Source: Pseudomonadota bacterium (GTDB taxonomy: Bacteria > Pseudomonadota > Gammaproteobacteria > Steroidobacterales > Woeseiaceae). From it: a DNA stretch of 64,000 nucleotides. A program made the translations under genes and the position numbers. Of the stretch, positions 8,298 through 17,032 are shown one piece after another (position 1 is the stretch's first letter; each line of letters starts with the position of its first letter). The DNA lies in NCBI GenBank assembly GCA_020027645.1, contig JAHKKM010000006.1, positions 1 through 64,000 of the forward strand, written 5' to 3'. Under the pieces are notes generated by a model. That model was given only the letters and a program-made list of their open reading frames with translations, did not search any database and was not told the origin of the DNA.

Positions 8298-8987
8298 ATG
8301 ACTGTGCCCCAGACCGTTGAGATCGAACCGGCCAATCCGGCCGCAGGCAGCGTTATCTGGTTGCACGGCCTGGGCGCGGACGGTCACGATTTCGAACCGG
8401 TTGTTGCCGAGCTCGGATTGCCCGAACGAGTCCGCCTGCGATTTGTTTTCCCGCACGCGCCAATAAGACCGGTGACGTTGAACGGCGGCATGCGCATGCG
8501 TGCCTGGTACGACATCATCAGCCTCGACCGTTCCGGGCCACAGGACGACAAGGGTATACGCCAGAGCGCCGCGATCCTCACCGATCTCATCGAACGCGAG
8601 CGCAAGCGCGGCATTGCGAACGATCGTGTTGTGGTCGCCGGGTTCTCGCAAGGTGGCGCCATCGCGATGCACACGGCACTGCGCCATTCGCAACAACTTG
8701 CCGGATTGCTGGCCCTGTCGACATGGTTGCCCCTCGGCAGCTCATTTGCTGCGGAAGTGCTCAACAATCCACACTCGCAGTCGCGCGATCTGCCCGTTTT
8801 CATGGCTCACGGAACTTTCGATCCAATGCTGCCAATCTCGATGGGGGTGGAGTCAAAGGCTGCCTTGCAAAAAGCCGGCTTCCGGGTCGAATGGCATGAA
8901 TACCCGATGGCGCACGCGGTCTGCGCCGAGGAAATCGTCGCCATACGCAACTGGTTGTTGTCGGTCTTCAGCGCAGCGCCTGCCTGA
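8298..8987 (+). CDS. Carboxylesterase/phospholipase, alpha/beta hydrolase
   Basis: Serine hydrolase of the carboxylesterase II / acyl-protein thioesterase family, 229 residues. WLHGLGADGHDFEPVV near residue 20, the nucleophile elbow GFSQGG near 115, the acid in HGTFDPMLP and the histidine in YPMAHAVC complete the triad. No signal peptide, so it is probably cytosolic. An ATG at 8298 is chosen because the conserved strand begins just after it; an in-frame ATG at 8268 is possible. It diverges from argR and shows no link to arginine. Confidence 0.9.
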   Translation: MTVPQTVEIEPANPAAGSVIWLHGLGADGHDFEPVVAELGLPERVRLRFVFPHAPIRPVTLNGGMRMRAWYDIISLDRSGPQDDKGIRQSAAILTDLIERERKRGIANDRVVVAGFSQGGAIAMHTALRHSQQLAGLLALSTWLPLGSSFAAEVLNNPHSQSRDLPVFMAHGTFDPMLPISMGVESKAALQKAGFRVEWHEYPMAHAVCAEEIVAIRNWLLSVFSAAPA

Positions 8988-8991
8988 TCTG

Positions 8992-9780
8992 TCAGGCTGA
9001 CCGCGGATCGAGCTCTGGCAGGTCATCCATGCGGAAGCGAAAGCGCCGGGTGCCTGCAAGTTCTCCGGACGAATCGAAGTTTCGTTCACAAAATTCCACA
9101 TTGTCATCATAGGACCAGAGCAGCGTAGTTGAGCAACGCGTGCCGTATTCACCAGAGACAATGAACGGGGCCGAGAGCGCACGAGCCAGCGGGAACGGCA
9201 ATTGCGAGCTGTCGATCTCGTCCACCGGTGCCGGCGTTCGATCGGCAAGCAATCGCATCAGTGATGTTTCATCCGCGGTGCCGTCGTCGATGAGTCGTTT
9301 CAATGTGTCGCGGCTGCGGAGTACTTTTGGCCAGGCTTCATCGAGGTCAGCATTGCTGAGACCGTACACGCCGGGATCCAGAACCGACGGTTCCTGACCG
9401 CGGTTCGACCAATAAACCATTTGCCGGCGGTCTGCGGCGAGCAGGCTGTAGCCAGCGTATTTTGCGCCATCGATGGACGACACGAAGTCTCTCGGGCTGG
9501 CATCGCTGCCGATGAATTTGCTGACGATCTCACCGCGCGACCGGAGCCGTCCGGTCGATCGCTGCATCTCGCGATAATTGGTCACGGTGGCAAACCTTCC
9601 TTTCCGGCTTACGGCCAGCCAGGATCCGCCCGCCTGCAAGTCCCTGCCGGCAAGAACGTGTTGCAGGTCCGGCCACCAGTGCGCATCGCGCGCCGGTCTT
9701 GCGTGGTATTCGTCCCGATTGGCGGCCAGCACGAGGCGATACTCAGGATGCGCATGCCAGCAGAAGACAATCAGACACAC
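8992..9780 (-). CDS. NRDE/TANGO2-family protein
   Basis: Starts with a GTG and the family hallmark: a cysteine at position 2 (Ntn-hydrolase-like), then AANRDEYHARP near residue 20, followed by GGSWLAVSRKGRFATVTNYR. 262 residues is usual. Bacterial members have no settled role; eukaryotic TANGO2 is linked to lipid and haem handling. It converges on the esterase gene with four bases between, and lies ten bases after the nudC stop, so it is probably cotranscribed with nudC. Confidence 0.88.
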   Translation of the reverse strand: MCLIVFCWHAHPEYRLVLAANRDEYHARPARDAHWWPDLQHVLAGRDLQAGGSWLAVSRKGRFATVTNYREMQRSTGRLRSRGEIVSKFIGSDASPRDFVSSIDGAKYAGYSLLAADRRQMVYWSNRGQEPSVLDPGVYGLSNADLDEAWPKVLRSRDTLKRLIDDGTADETSLMRLLADRTPAPVDEIDSSQLPFPLARALSAPFIVSGEYGTRCSTTLLWSYDDNVEFCERNFDSSGELAGTRRFRFRMDDLPELDPRSA

Positions 9781-9790
9781 GTCGTGAACC

Positions 9791-10711
9791 TCAAGGTTCT
9801 TCCAGATTCAGCCAGTCATCGACCAGTCGTCTTGCAATGGATAAACGGTAAGGAAGCTTGGGAAATCCGGACTGAAGTTCCTTTCTGGTAAACCAGCAGG
9901 CGTCCTCGAGTTCCCCGTCATTGAGTGCGATGTCAGCCGAGGCGGCCGCTGCGGTAAATCCGAGCATCAGTGACGAGGGGAAGGGCCAGGGTTGTGAACT
10001 GTGATAACGAACGTCATGCACTTCGATATTGGTCTCCTCGAGAACCTCGCGGCGTACTGCATCCTCGAGGCTCTCGCCCGGTTCGACGAATCCGGCAATG
10101 GTCGAGTAACGCCCTTCGGGCCATGTCGACTGCCGGCCCAGCAGGCACTGAGGCCCGTTGGATACCAGCACAATAATGGCGGGATCGACGCGCGGAAAGA
10201 TCGTGTGCTGGCAGGTGTCATTGGTGCATTTGCGTGTGTTTCCGCCGGACTCCGCCCGCGAGGGCGCTCCGCAGAGGCCGCAAAACTTCTGCATGCTGTG
10301 CCAGATCACCAGTGCGCGAGCCTGCGCGGCGAGATTGGCTTCATCCGGTGGCAATACGCTGCCGAGATAACGGAGGTCATGAAACTCACCGAATCCCTGC
10401 AGGGGATTGTCGATGCCCGGGTCAATGCGAAATGCGAAGGAAGGGTGTCCGCGGAAGACTCCCAGAAAAATCAGTTCGTCGCTTTCAAAATATGCCGATG
10501 CGTCCTTGCGCTCCAGCAACACGGCACGCGGCGAGCCGGATGACGCGAGGCATTTGTCGCCCCAGACCGGAACGAAGCGACTTTCCAGCAGCTGTTGCGC
10601 AGCGGCCAGCCACTCTGCATCTGCACGCCGGTGGCCGGACCGGTCGACGAATGCACCGGCAAATGTATTGTGGCCGTTCAATTCTGCAGCGATCCTGCTG
10701 TGCGCTGACAC
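9791..10711 (-). CDS. nudC: NAD(+)/NADH pyrophosphatase NudC (deNADding enzyme)
   Basis: Nudix hydrolase splitting NAD(H) and removing NAD caps from RNA. A four-cysteine zinc ribbon begins at CGLCG and ends at CTNDTC, followed by the Nudix box GFVEPGESLEDAVRREVLEE with the NudC-type SQPWPFPSSLM motif (the SQPWPFPxS signature). The start is unsure: GTG at 10711 gives 306 residues, near the usual size, while the frame is open to a TTG at 10789 and a TTG further in is also possible. None has a clear ribosome site. Confidence 0.9.
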   Translation of the reverse strand: MSAHSRIAAELNGHNTFAGAFVDRSGHRRADAEWLAAAQQLLESRFVPVWGDKCLASSGSPRAVLLERKDASAYFESDELIFLGVFRGHPSFAFRIDPGIDNPLQGFGEFHDLRYLGSVLPPDEANLAAQARALVIWHSMQKFCGLCGAPSRAESGGNTRKCTNDTCQHTIFPRVDPAIIVLVSNGPQCLLGRQSTWPEGRYSTIAGFVEPGESLEDAVRREVLEETNIEVHDVRYHSSQPWPFPSSLMLGFTAAAASADIALNDGELEDACWFTRKELQSGFPKLPYRLSIARRLVDDWLNLEEP

Positions 10712-10826
10712 AGGCCGTGAAAAGCATAGTCGAGCATTGTCGTTCCCTGGAGTGAATGAGCTGTTCCCGCGCGACGCGGTCAGCCGCAAAGTCTACCGGA
10801 AATGCACAGCGTTCAGACATCACGGA

Positions 10827-11420
10827 TCAGTGACCGGACACCTCGCCCAGCGGCGCAATGCGTTGACCCTGCCGGCCAATTTCACAGCTCGGGCAATGAT
10901 GGTGATCCAGGGCATACGCGTCCTGTACGTAGATCGTCCGGCAATCCCGGCAGGTCGCAAGGTACAGCTCGTCGTTGCTGCTGATGCTCTTCAACAGTCT
11001 CCACGCCCACTCGAAGCTCAGTCGTGCATTGCGGTGCAATTGCACATAAGTCTCGAATGCACGGCACACACGATGGCCGTACTCTACGTCCGGGCGTGGC
11101 CAACAGGCATGCACCTTGTTACCGGTATCGATGCGAAGCAGCAGGCTCGCGCAGAACAGCGCCACCAGCGTAGTCGCCTCCAGCTGGTTGAGCGGATTCT
11201 TGACGAACAGGCCGACTTGCTGTGGCGACTTGCCCCGCCGCCGTCGGACCCGGTCGTCTCCGGAATCACGAAAGTACGTCGCATACAGCTTGCGGATCCG
11301 GTCATCGCTCAAGCCGGTGCACTCCTTGATGGTGTGCGTCCTCGCTTCGTGGCGGATCATTCGCAAGGCCAGCTCGAACTGGCTGCGTTCGGTCGCATAG
11401 CGATTGTCGGTAAGTCGCAT
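10827..11420 (-). CDS. FlhC-like transcriptional regulator, orphan
   Basis: 197 residues resembling FlhC, half of the FlhD4C2 flagellar master activator. Helical N-terminus with TGLSDDRIRKLY and RRRRGKSPQQ, then a zinc site from Cys157, Cys160, Cys176 and Cys179 in the FlhC arrangement (CRDC ... CPSC). Neither flhD nor any flagellar gene is in the window. The gene is divergent from the unknown gene at 11554 across a 130-bp AT-rich gap. It may act alone or with a distant FlhD, and its targets are unknown. Confidence 0.8.
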   Translation of the reverse strand: MRLTDNRYATERSQFELALRMIRHEARTHTIKECTGLSDDRIRKLYATYFRDSGDDRVRRRRGKSPQQVGLFVKNPLNQLEATTLVALFCASLLLRIDTGNKVHACWPRPDVEYGHRVCRAFETYVQLHRNARLSFEWAWRLLKSISSNDELYLATCRDCRTIYVQDAYALDHHHCPSCEIGRQGQRIAPLGEVSGH

Positions 11421-11553
11421 TTATGCTCCTTTATGCTAGTTTTAGACCATATACAGTGTTATAAAAGGGTATACGATCCGTTTCTGGGAAATCAATTAAC
11501 ATTTTTGTATCCGGTCAAATAACCCAGAAATACCGGAAACCTCGGGAGGAAGC

Positions 11554-12090
11554 ATGGAATTCGCGGGACCCGATGCCGCGGACTTCGCCAACGTCCGCGC
11601 GCTGAACGGCGCCTTTCTCGAGCTCGCCCGCCGGCACCGCCTGACTCGCGCGAGCCTGAACGGACTGGAGGAAAAACTGGCAGGCCGCCTTCAGGGCTTG
11701 ACCGAAAACCAGGCCAGCAGATTGGCCGCAGCGCCGTTTCTGTTGTTCTCGTTTCGCGAACGCGATGCCCGTCTATGGGAGCAGCTGCTGCAAGCCGCCG
11801 GTAGCCGGGACCTGTTTACTATCGCGTCGGCTGCCGGCGACGAACTCGCGAGACTTACGGCAGCGGGGCTCGGTTTTGTCTGGCAACTGGCGCAACGAAA
11901 CCCGTACGCCGCGCGCGTGCTTGCCGGAGCCAGCCTGCACTGGTGTGAACAGATCGCGGAACGGACCTTTCTGCAGCTGCTGGCAATTACCGGACATTCG
12001 GCAAGCATGGCCAGCAGCAGCACGCAAGATCGATCGGCCCGGCCTGCGTGTTGCCGAAGAATCTACCGACGGGTGAAAGTGCACATTTGA
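11554..12090 (+). CDS. Unknown helical protein, possibly frameshifted at its end
   Basis: 178 residues, not recognised. Mostly helical and rich in Ala/Leu/Arg, with a conserved-looking NPYAARVLAGASLHWCEQIAER segment and no membrane helix or signal. A good GGGAGG ribosome site precedes the ATG. The last 25-30 residues are low in order and rich in Ser/Arg/Cys. In another frame the same stretch reads ARKIDRPGLRVAEESTDG and then stops, which looks like a natural tail, so an indel near 12010-12030 is possible. Divergent from the FlhC-like gene, with which it may form a pair. Confidence 0.6.
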   Translation: MEFAGPDAADFANVRALNGAFLELARRHRLTRASLNGLEEKLAGRLQGLTENQASRLAAAPFLLFSFRERDARLWEQLLQAAGSRDLFTIASAAGDELARLTAAGLGFVWQLAQRNPYAARVLAGASLHWCEQIAERTFLQLLAITGHSASMASSSTQDRSARPACCRRIYRRVKVHI

Positions 12091-12119
12091 AATTCGCCGC
12101 GTATACAATACGCCGCGAT

Positions 12120-13061
12120 ATGCATGCACTATCGATCAAAAACCTGATAAAGACGTATCCCAACGGTGTCGAGGCACTGAAGGGAATCGATCTTGAAGTT
12201 GAATCAGGTGACTTCTATGCTCTGCTGGGACCGAACGGCGCCGGCAAGACCACCGCGATAGGCATCATCTGTTCACTGATCAATAAAACTGCCGGCGACG
12301 TAGAGATCTTTGGACACAGCATCGATCGGGAGCTCGCCGCGGCAAAAGCCTGCATTGGTCTCGTGCCCCAGGAGATCAATATGAATCCGTTCGATACCGT
12401 GCTGAACATAGTAGTGAACCAGGCGGGCTACTATGGCATTGAACGGCACGAAGCACTGCGCCGCGCGGAAAAATACCTTGGGGAATTGCGCCTGTGGGAC
12501 CGGCGAAGCGAGCCGGCAAGAAATCTGTCAGGAGGAATGAAACGGCGCCTGATGATCGCACGCGCGCTGATTCACGAACCAAGGCTCCTGATACTCGACG
12601 AGCCGACGGCCGGAGTCGATATCGAAATTCGCCGCGCCATGTGGGATTTTCTGAAACGGACGAACGAAGCCGGCACGACGATTATCCTGACGACACATTA
12701 CCTCGAGGAAGCGGAGAGCCTGTGCCGGCATGTGGCCATAATCGACAAGGGAAAAATCATCGAGAATGCACCGATGAGTGCCGTGCTGCGAAAACTGAAA
12801 AAGGAAATATTTATTCTGAGTCTCCGGGATCCGGTCGCAGAGCGACCGAATCTGGATGGCTTCGATACACTGCTCCGCGATGACGGCGACCTGGAGGTCG
12901 CGATAGAGTCGACGCGCGACCTGAACGACTTGTTTGCACTGCTGAGCCGCAAGGGCATTGCAGTGTCGAGCCTTCGCAACAAGACCAACCGCCTTGAAGA
13001 GCTTTTTATCGGCCTGGTCGAGAACCGGCAGGGCAGCAACGCCGCCGGATCGGGGGCCTGA
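12120..13061 (+). CDS. ABC-2 exporter ATP-binding protein (YadG type)
   Basis: ATPase of a two-component ABC exporter, 313 residues. Walker A GPNGAGKTT near residue 38, Q-loop VPQE, signature LSGGMKRR, Walker B LLILDEPTAG and the H-loop TTHYLEEAE are all intact. A C-terminal extension after residue 220 is typical of ABC-2 partners. One base separates its stop from the permease start, so the two are coupled. Substrate unknown; YadG/YadH-like pairs are not well characterised. Confidence 0.92.
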   Translation: MHALSIKNLIKTYPNGVEALKGIDLEVESGDFYALLGPNGAGKTTAIGIICSLINKTAGDVEIFGHSIDRELAAAKACIGLVPQEINMNPFDTVLNIVVNQAGYYGIERHEALRRAEKYLGELRLWDRRSEPARNLSGGMKRRLMIARALIHEPRLLILDEPTAGVDIEIRRAMWDFLKRTNEAGTTIILTTHYLEEAESLCRHVAIIDKGKIIENAPMSAVLRKLKKEIFILSLRDPVAERPNLDGFDTLLRDDGDLEVAIESTRDLNDLFALLSRKGIAVSSLRNKTNRLEELFIGLVENRQGSNAAGSGA

Positions 13062-13062
13062 A

Positions 13063-13836
13063 GTGAACCTGCATCTGAACTGGATCGGGTTTACGACACT
13101 GGTGCGCAAGGAATACATTCGCGTCATCCGAATCTGGGTGCAGACCATCGTGCCGCCGGCAATTACGATGACGCTGTATTTCATCATTTTCGGTAATTTG
13201 ATCGGGAGCCGCATCGGCAGCATGGACGGCTTCGATTACATGCAGTACATCGCGCCCGGCCTGATCATGATGGCGGTGATCACGAATTCCTACGCAAATG
13301 TCGTGTCGTCGTTTTTTGGCGCCAAATTCGGACGACATCTGGAAGAGATGCTGATTTCTCCCATGTCGAACGTCACAATAATCGTCGGTCATGTCGCGGG
13401 CGGTGTGGTGCGGGGCCTGCTGGTCGGTGGGCTGGTGACTGTCATAGCACTCGTGTTTACCCATCTGCACGTCGAGCATCCGCTGATAACATTTTCCATA
13501 GTCCTGCTGTCGTCAGTTGTGTTCTCGCTGGCCGGGTTCATCAACGCAGTTTTTGCCAAGAAGTTCGATGACATTTCCATCGTGCCTACTTTTATACTGA
13601 CTCCCCTGACCTATCTGGGCGGTGTGTTCTATTCAATCTCGTTGCTGCCGGAATTCTGGCAGAACGTATCTCTGGCGAACCCGATACTCTATATGGTCAA
13701 TGCGTTTCGCTTTGGAATACTCGGGACATCCGACATCAGCATCGCCTATGCGTATGCGATCATCGGCTTGTTTGTTGCCGGCCTTTTTACAGTGAGCCTG
13801 GTACTGATGAATCGCGGTGTCGGCATTCGCTCATAG
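13063..13836 (+). CDS. ABC-2 type permease (YadH type)
   Basis: Inner-membrane partner of the preceding ATPase, 257 residues from a GTG start. About six membrane helices are visible, with the ABC-2 signature FILTPLTYLGGVFYSISLLP near residue 180 and the cytoplasmic coupling segment RHLEEMLISPMSN near 90. The family moves drugs, polysaccharides or lipids outwards; nothing here fixes the cargo. Confidence 0.92.
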   Translation: MNLHLNWIGFTTLVRKEYIRVIRIWVQTIVPPAITMTLYFIIFGNLIGSRIGSMDGFDYMQYIAPGLIMMAVITNSYANVVSSFFGAKFGRHLEEMLISPMSNVTIIVGHVAGGVVRGLLVGGLVTVIALVFTHLHVEHPLITFSIVLLSSVVFSLAGFINAVFAKKFDDISIVPTFILTPLTYLGGVFYSISLLPEFWQNVSLANPILYMVNAFRFGILGTSDISIAYAYAIIGLFVAGLFTVSLVLMNRGVGIRS

Positions 13837-13853
13837 AGAGAACCGGACACATC

Positions 13854-14525
13854 ATGTGCGGCAGATTCGCGTTCTATTCACCTGCAGAGGCAACGGCTGC
13901 ATTGTTCGGTGCGCACTCTGCGGCAGAGCTCAAGCCACGATTCAATGTGGCCCCGACTCAGGACGTCGCAGCGATACGCCGCAATGAGGCAGGTGAGGCC
14001 CAACTCACTACGTTGCGCTGGGGGCTCGTTCCGTTCTGGGCGAAGGACCCGGCCATCGGAAACCGCATGATAAACGCGCGTGCCGAAACGGTTGCCGAAA
14101 AGCCGTCCTTCCGCAATGCCTACCATAAACGGCGCTGCCTGGTTCTGGCCGACGGTTTTTACGAGTGGCATACGCACGACGGTCAGAAAGTCCCGTATTT
14201 CATCTCGCTGAAAAATGGCAAACCGTTTGCATTCGCTGGTATCTGGGAGCGGTGGGACGATAAGGAAAAAGGTGAAAAACTCGAAACAACGGCGATCATC
14301 ACCACTGCGGCAAATGATTTCATGAGCCAACTGCACGATCGCATGCCGGTGGTGCTGGAGGCGGGTCGAACTGATGCGTGGTTGGCGGGTGAGGATGGCG
14401 CGCTGGCCGATGCAATTGCCACTGCGCCGCGATTTCGCGCGTGGCCTGTTGACCGGAAGGTCAATAATGCGCGCAACGAAGGCAACGAACTGATCAAAGC
14501 GGCAGGCGAGGTTATTTCCGCCTGA
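13854..14525 (+). CDS. SRAP-domain protein (HMCES/YedK family)
   Basis: Covalently caps abasic sites in single-stranded DNA through Cys2. The sequence begins MCGRF, with N near 32 (PRFNVAPTQ), the glutamate in GFYEWH and the histidine in HDRMPVVL, the full catalytic set. 223 residues. Its end overlaps the convergent DhaL-DegV gene by 14 bases. Confidence 0.94.
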   Translation: MCGRFAFYSPAEATAALFGAHSAAELKPRFNVAPTQDVAAIRRNEAGEAQLTTLRWGLVPFWAKDPAIGNRMINARAETVAEKPSFRNAYHKRRCLVLADGFYEWHTHDGQKVPYFISLKNGKPFAFAGIWERWDDKEKGEKLETTAIITTAANDFMSQLHDRMPVVLEAGRTDAWLAGEDGALADAIATAPRFRAWPVDRKVNNARNEGNELIKAAGEVISA

Positions 14526-16353
14526 AGTGCTCCGGTTCGAGGTATTCCTGTGTTCCAACGACCAGCGTCCCGGGCCCTCCGTGCACGCCGACTGCCGACC
14601 CAAGGCTGGTGATACTGCTGCTTCGAATATTGCTCAGGCGCGCCTTAAGCAATGTTTCAAGTTCCAGCGCCTCATCGTGACACACGGCATGGCCGATCGC
14701 GATCCGCAGGGGGCGTTCCTTAGAGATGCGCCTTGCCACGAATTGCGCGAACCTGGGCAATCGATTTCTGCCTCCCAGCAGCATGCCGCGAGCCTTGACC
14801 GCGCCGTCTGCGGTGGTCCTCAGGACCGGCAGCACGCGGAACAGGTCTGCCACTGTCTTGACCGTGGCTGGTACCCGTCCGCCGCGGACGGCGAAACGCA
14901 GATCCCGGAGCAGGGCAAAAGTCGAGGTGACGGGAATTGCGGCATCGAGTGCGGCGAGCGTTGAGTCAACGTCGAGACCGGCGCTGGCGCATTCCGCTGC
15001 GAGGATGGCAAGCAATCCCTGGCCCAGCGATGCGTTGCGCGAATTGATCACGTGTATGCGCCCCGGTCCGGTGGTGCGCTCCGCGGCAGATTTCGCCGCC
15101 TGCCAGGTGCCACTGACAGCAGGACTCAGATTGACCGAGATGACATCGCGGAAGTGACTTGCGAGGAACTGGTACTGGCGACGGAAATCGCCGGGCGCCG
15201 GCTGTGAGGATGTCGGATGCGCCGGGTTGATTTCGAGTTCACGAAAGAACTCCTCCGAGCTGATACTGACTTTGTCGAGGTAACCGCGGTCGCCGAACTG
15301 GATGCGTGCCGGAACCATATGGATATCGAGTCGCTCCAGCGCGTCATCGGCGATATCCGCCGCAGAATCGGTAATGACGGCAAATGCAGCCTTTTTCTCG
15401 TGACTGCTGTGTTGCTGGCGCTGCATGTCATCGGCTTTCTCCAGAGCGAGCTTGCCGTAGCGGCGTGCGATGTCGAAAACCATCTCAGGTCGATTCACGT
15501 GTATGTGCACACGCGCCTTGCGCTTGGTTCCTGCCAGCACCAGTGAGTCACCGATTGCTCCCAGCGCCTCCCTGAGTTTCCTCCGATCTATGTTTTCTCC
15601 GGTGATGATGCACTCGGTACAGTAGCGGAAGGTGAGCGTATCGGATGTGCCGGCCATTTCCTGCGGCAGCTGCGCCGCGATTTGCGCCGCAATTTCCGGT
15701 TCATCGACCTGCTCACCGTACAGCAAAAATTGTGTCATGCCATCGATCAGGGCGACGAAGCCCTTGGCGCCAGCATCGACAACACCGGCCTTGCGCAGTG
15801 CCTCGAGCTGGCCCTGCGTTCGCTGCAACGCCGCTTGCATTGCACTGATGGCATTACTCAGCAAACCGGGAAACGGCGTCGATGCGTTGCTGTCCAGTTG
15901 CTCGCGCAGGCTTTGGGCAAAAGCGCCGATAACGGAAAGAATCGTACCCTCCCTTGGGTTTGCGAGCGCGTCATGAGCGTAATCGTTGCCGCAGGCGACA
16001 GCGCTCGAAAAAGTGCTGACCGTGAAATTTGCCAGGTTCTCTGCCGAATCACTCATACCCTGAAAGAACTGGGCAACGATCGCGCCCGAGTTGCCGCGCG
16101 CTCCGTCGAGCATGGCGTCGGCAATCGATGCCAGCAATTCGCCGAGATGGCCGGTCTGCGGATTCTTCAATATGGCGAGCGCAGCGCCCAGTGAGAGGCT
16201 GAGGTTGGTGCCGGTATCGCCATCCGGAACCGGGAACACATTGATGCGATTCAGCGTGTCCTGCTCCAGCATGACCCGGTGAATACCTGAGCGCAGGGCG
16301 ACAGCCAGAGAGTGAGCGTGCAGTTGCGCTTCCGGAGTTAACGCGATGCTCAA
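14512..16353 (-). CDS. DhaL-DegV fusion, probable fatty acid kinase with its lipid carrier
   Basis: 613 residues. The N-terminal DhaL (Dak phosphatase) domain, about 10-200, has NVFPVPDGDTGTN and DGARGNSGAIVAQ, the metal/ATP-binding motifs seen in FakA. A linker of about 120 residues follows, then a DegV domain from about 325 (AVITDSAADI, SQPAPGDF, INSRNASLGQG), as in FakB. In Firmicutes FakA and FakB are separate proteins that phosphorylate free fatty acids; here both halves are in one chain. The start is a TTG at 16353 with GGGA upstream, 21 bases after gspB. Function is inferred from family. Confidence 0.88.
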   Translation of the reverse strand: MSIALTPEAQLHAHSLAVALRSGIHRVMLEQDTLNRINVFPVPDGDTGTNLSLSLGAALAILKNPQTGHLGELLASIADAMLDGARGNSGAIVAQFFQGMSDSAENLANFTVSTFSSAVACGNDYAHDALANPREGTILSVIGAFAQSLREQLDSNASTPFPGLLSNAISAMQAALQRTQGQLEALRKAGVVDAGAKGFVALIDGMTQFLLYGEQVDEPEIAAQIAAQLPQEMAGTSDTLTFRYCTECIITGENIDRRKLREALGAIGDSLVLAGTKRKARVHIHVNRPEMVFDIARRYGKLALEKADDMQRQQHSSHEKKAAFAVITDSAADIADDALERLDIHMVPARIQFGDRGYLDKVSISSEEFFRELEINPAHPTSSQPAPGDFRRQYQFLASHFRDVISVNLSPAVSGTWQAAKSAAERTTGPGRIHVINSRNASLGQGLLAILAAECASAGLDVDSTLAALDAAIPVTSTFALLRDLRFAVRGGRVPATVKTVADLFRVLPVLRTTADGAVKARGMLLGGRNRLPRFAQFVARRISKERPLRIAIGHAVCHDEALELETLLKARLSNIRSSSITSLGSAVGVHGGPGTLVVGTQEYLEPEHFRRK

Positions 16354-16374
16354 GAGGGTCCCGCCTGCCGCTCG

Positions 16375-17010
16375 TTATTCGCGCGGCAACAGGAAGCGCG
16401 TGCCGAGATGCTCGAGGATCACGCCCTCGGGGGTAATCTCCAGGATTTCGGGACCCTCGGCGAGAGTCGCCCGTTCCTTGTAGCGACTCATGTTGATAAA
16501 AACGAATCGCTCCGAGGGCGTGGTGCTGTACACGTGGATGTCGAGATGCAGATCGGCCAGCTGCAGTGTGCCGTTTGCGCGCAGCTCGTTGAAGGACGGC
16601 AGGCCGTCGACGACAGTTGCTCTGCCTGCAGCGGCATTTGCCTGTCCTGTATCGGCGGACTGAAGGGGAGTCTCAGTGTGCAGGGCGTCGCCGGGTTCGA
16701 CTGTCGATACGGGCTGTTTGCTCTTTACGTCGGCAACGATCTCTTCAAACCGCTCGCCCGGTGGCTCAACGTCCGGTCCCGGCGGCTGTTTTGTCGATGG
16801 TGATTCTTGCACAGGCTGCGGAACCGGATCTGATCGCAACATGAGTCCGCCCAGCACCGCGAGGTTGATGGCGAGCAACACGCCGATGATCCATGCCCAC
16901 CGCGTGCCGCCGGACCTTGCTGCGCTCTGCGGAACATCGGCGATGCCGGGCGTTCCCTTGCGCTGCCGTTCGGATTCGGATTTCTTCAATGCATCTAGAA
17001 TGAAAGACAT
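16375..17010 (-). CDS. gspB: GspB-type secretion assembly protein
   Basis: 211 residues: the family start MSFILDALKKSESERQR, one membrane helix at about 40-58, a Pro-rich periplasmic linker and a C-terminal domain ending in VILEHLGTRFLLPRE. GspB works with GspA/ExeA to insert the type II secretin through peptidoglycan. It lies 22 bases after exeA and no other gsp gene is in the window, so the secretion machine it serves must be elsewhere. Confidence 0.88.
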   Translation of the reverse strand: MSFILDALKKSESERQRKGTPGIADVPQSAARSGGTRWAWIIGVLLAINLAVLGGLMLRSDPVPQPVQESPSTKQPPGPDVEPPGERFEEIVADVKSKQPVSTVEPGDALHTETPLQSADTGQANAAAGRATVVDGLPSFNELRANGTLQLADLHLDIHVYSTTPSERFVFINMSRYKERATLAEGPEILEITPEGVILEHLGTRFLLPRE

Positions 17011-17032
17011 GTTGCGCCCCGCTAAACTGGTG

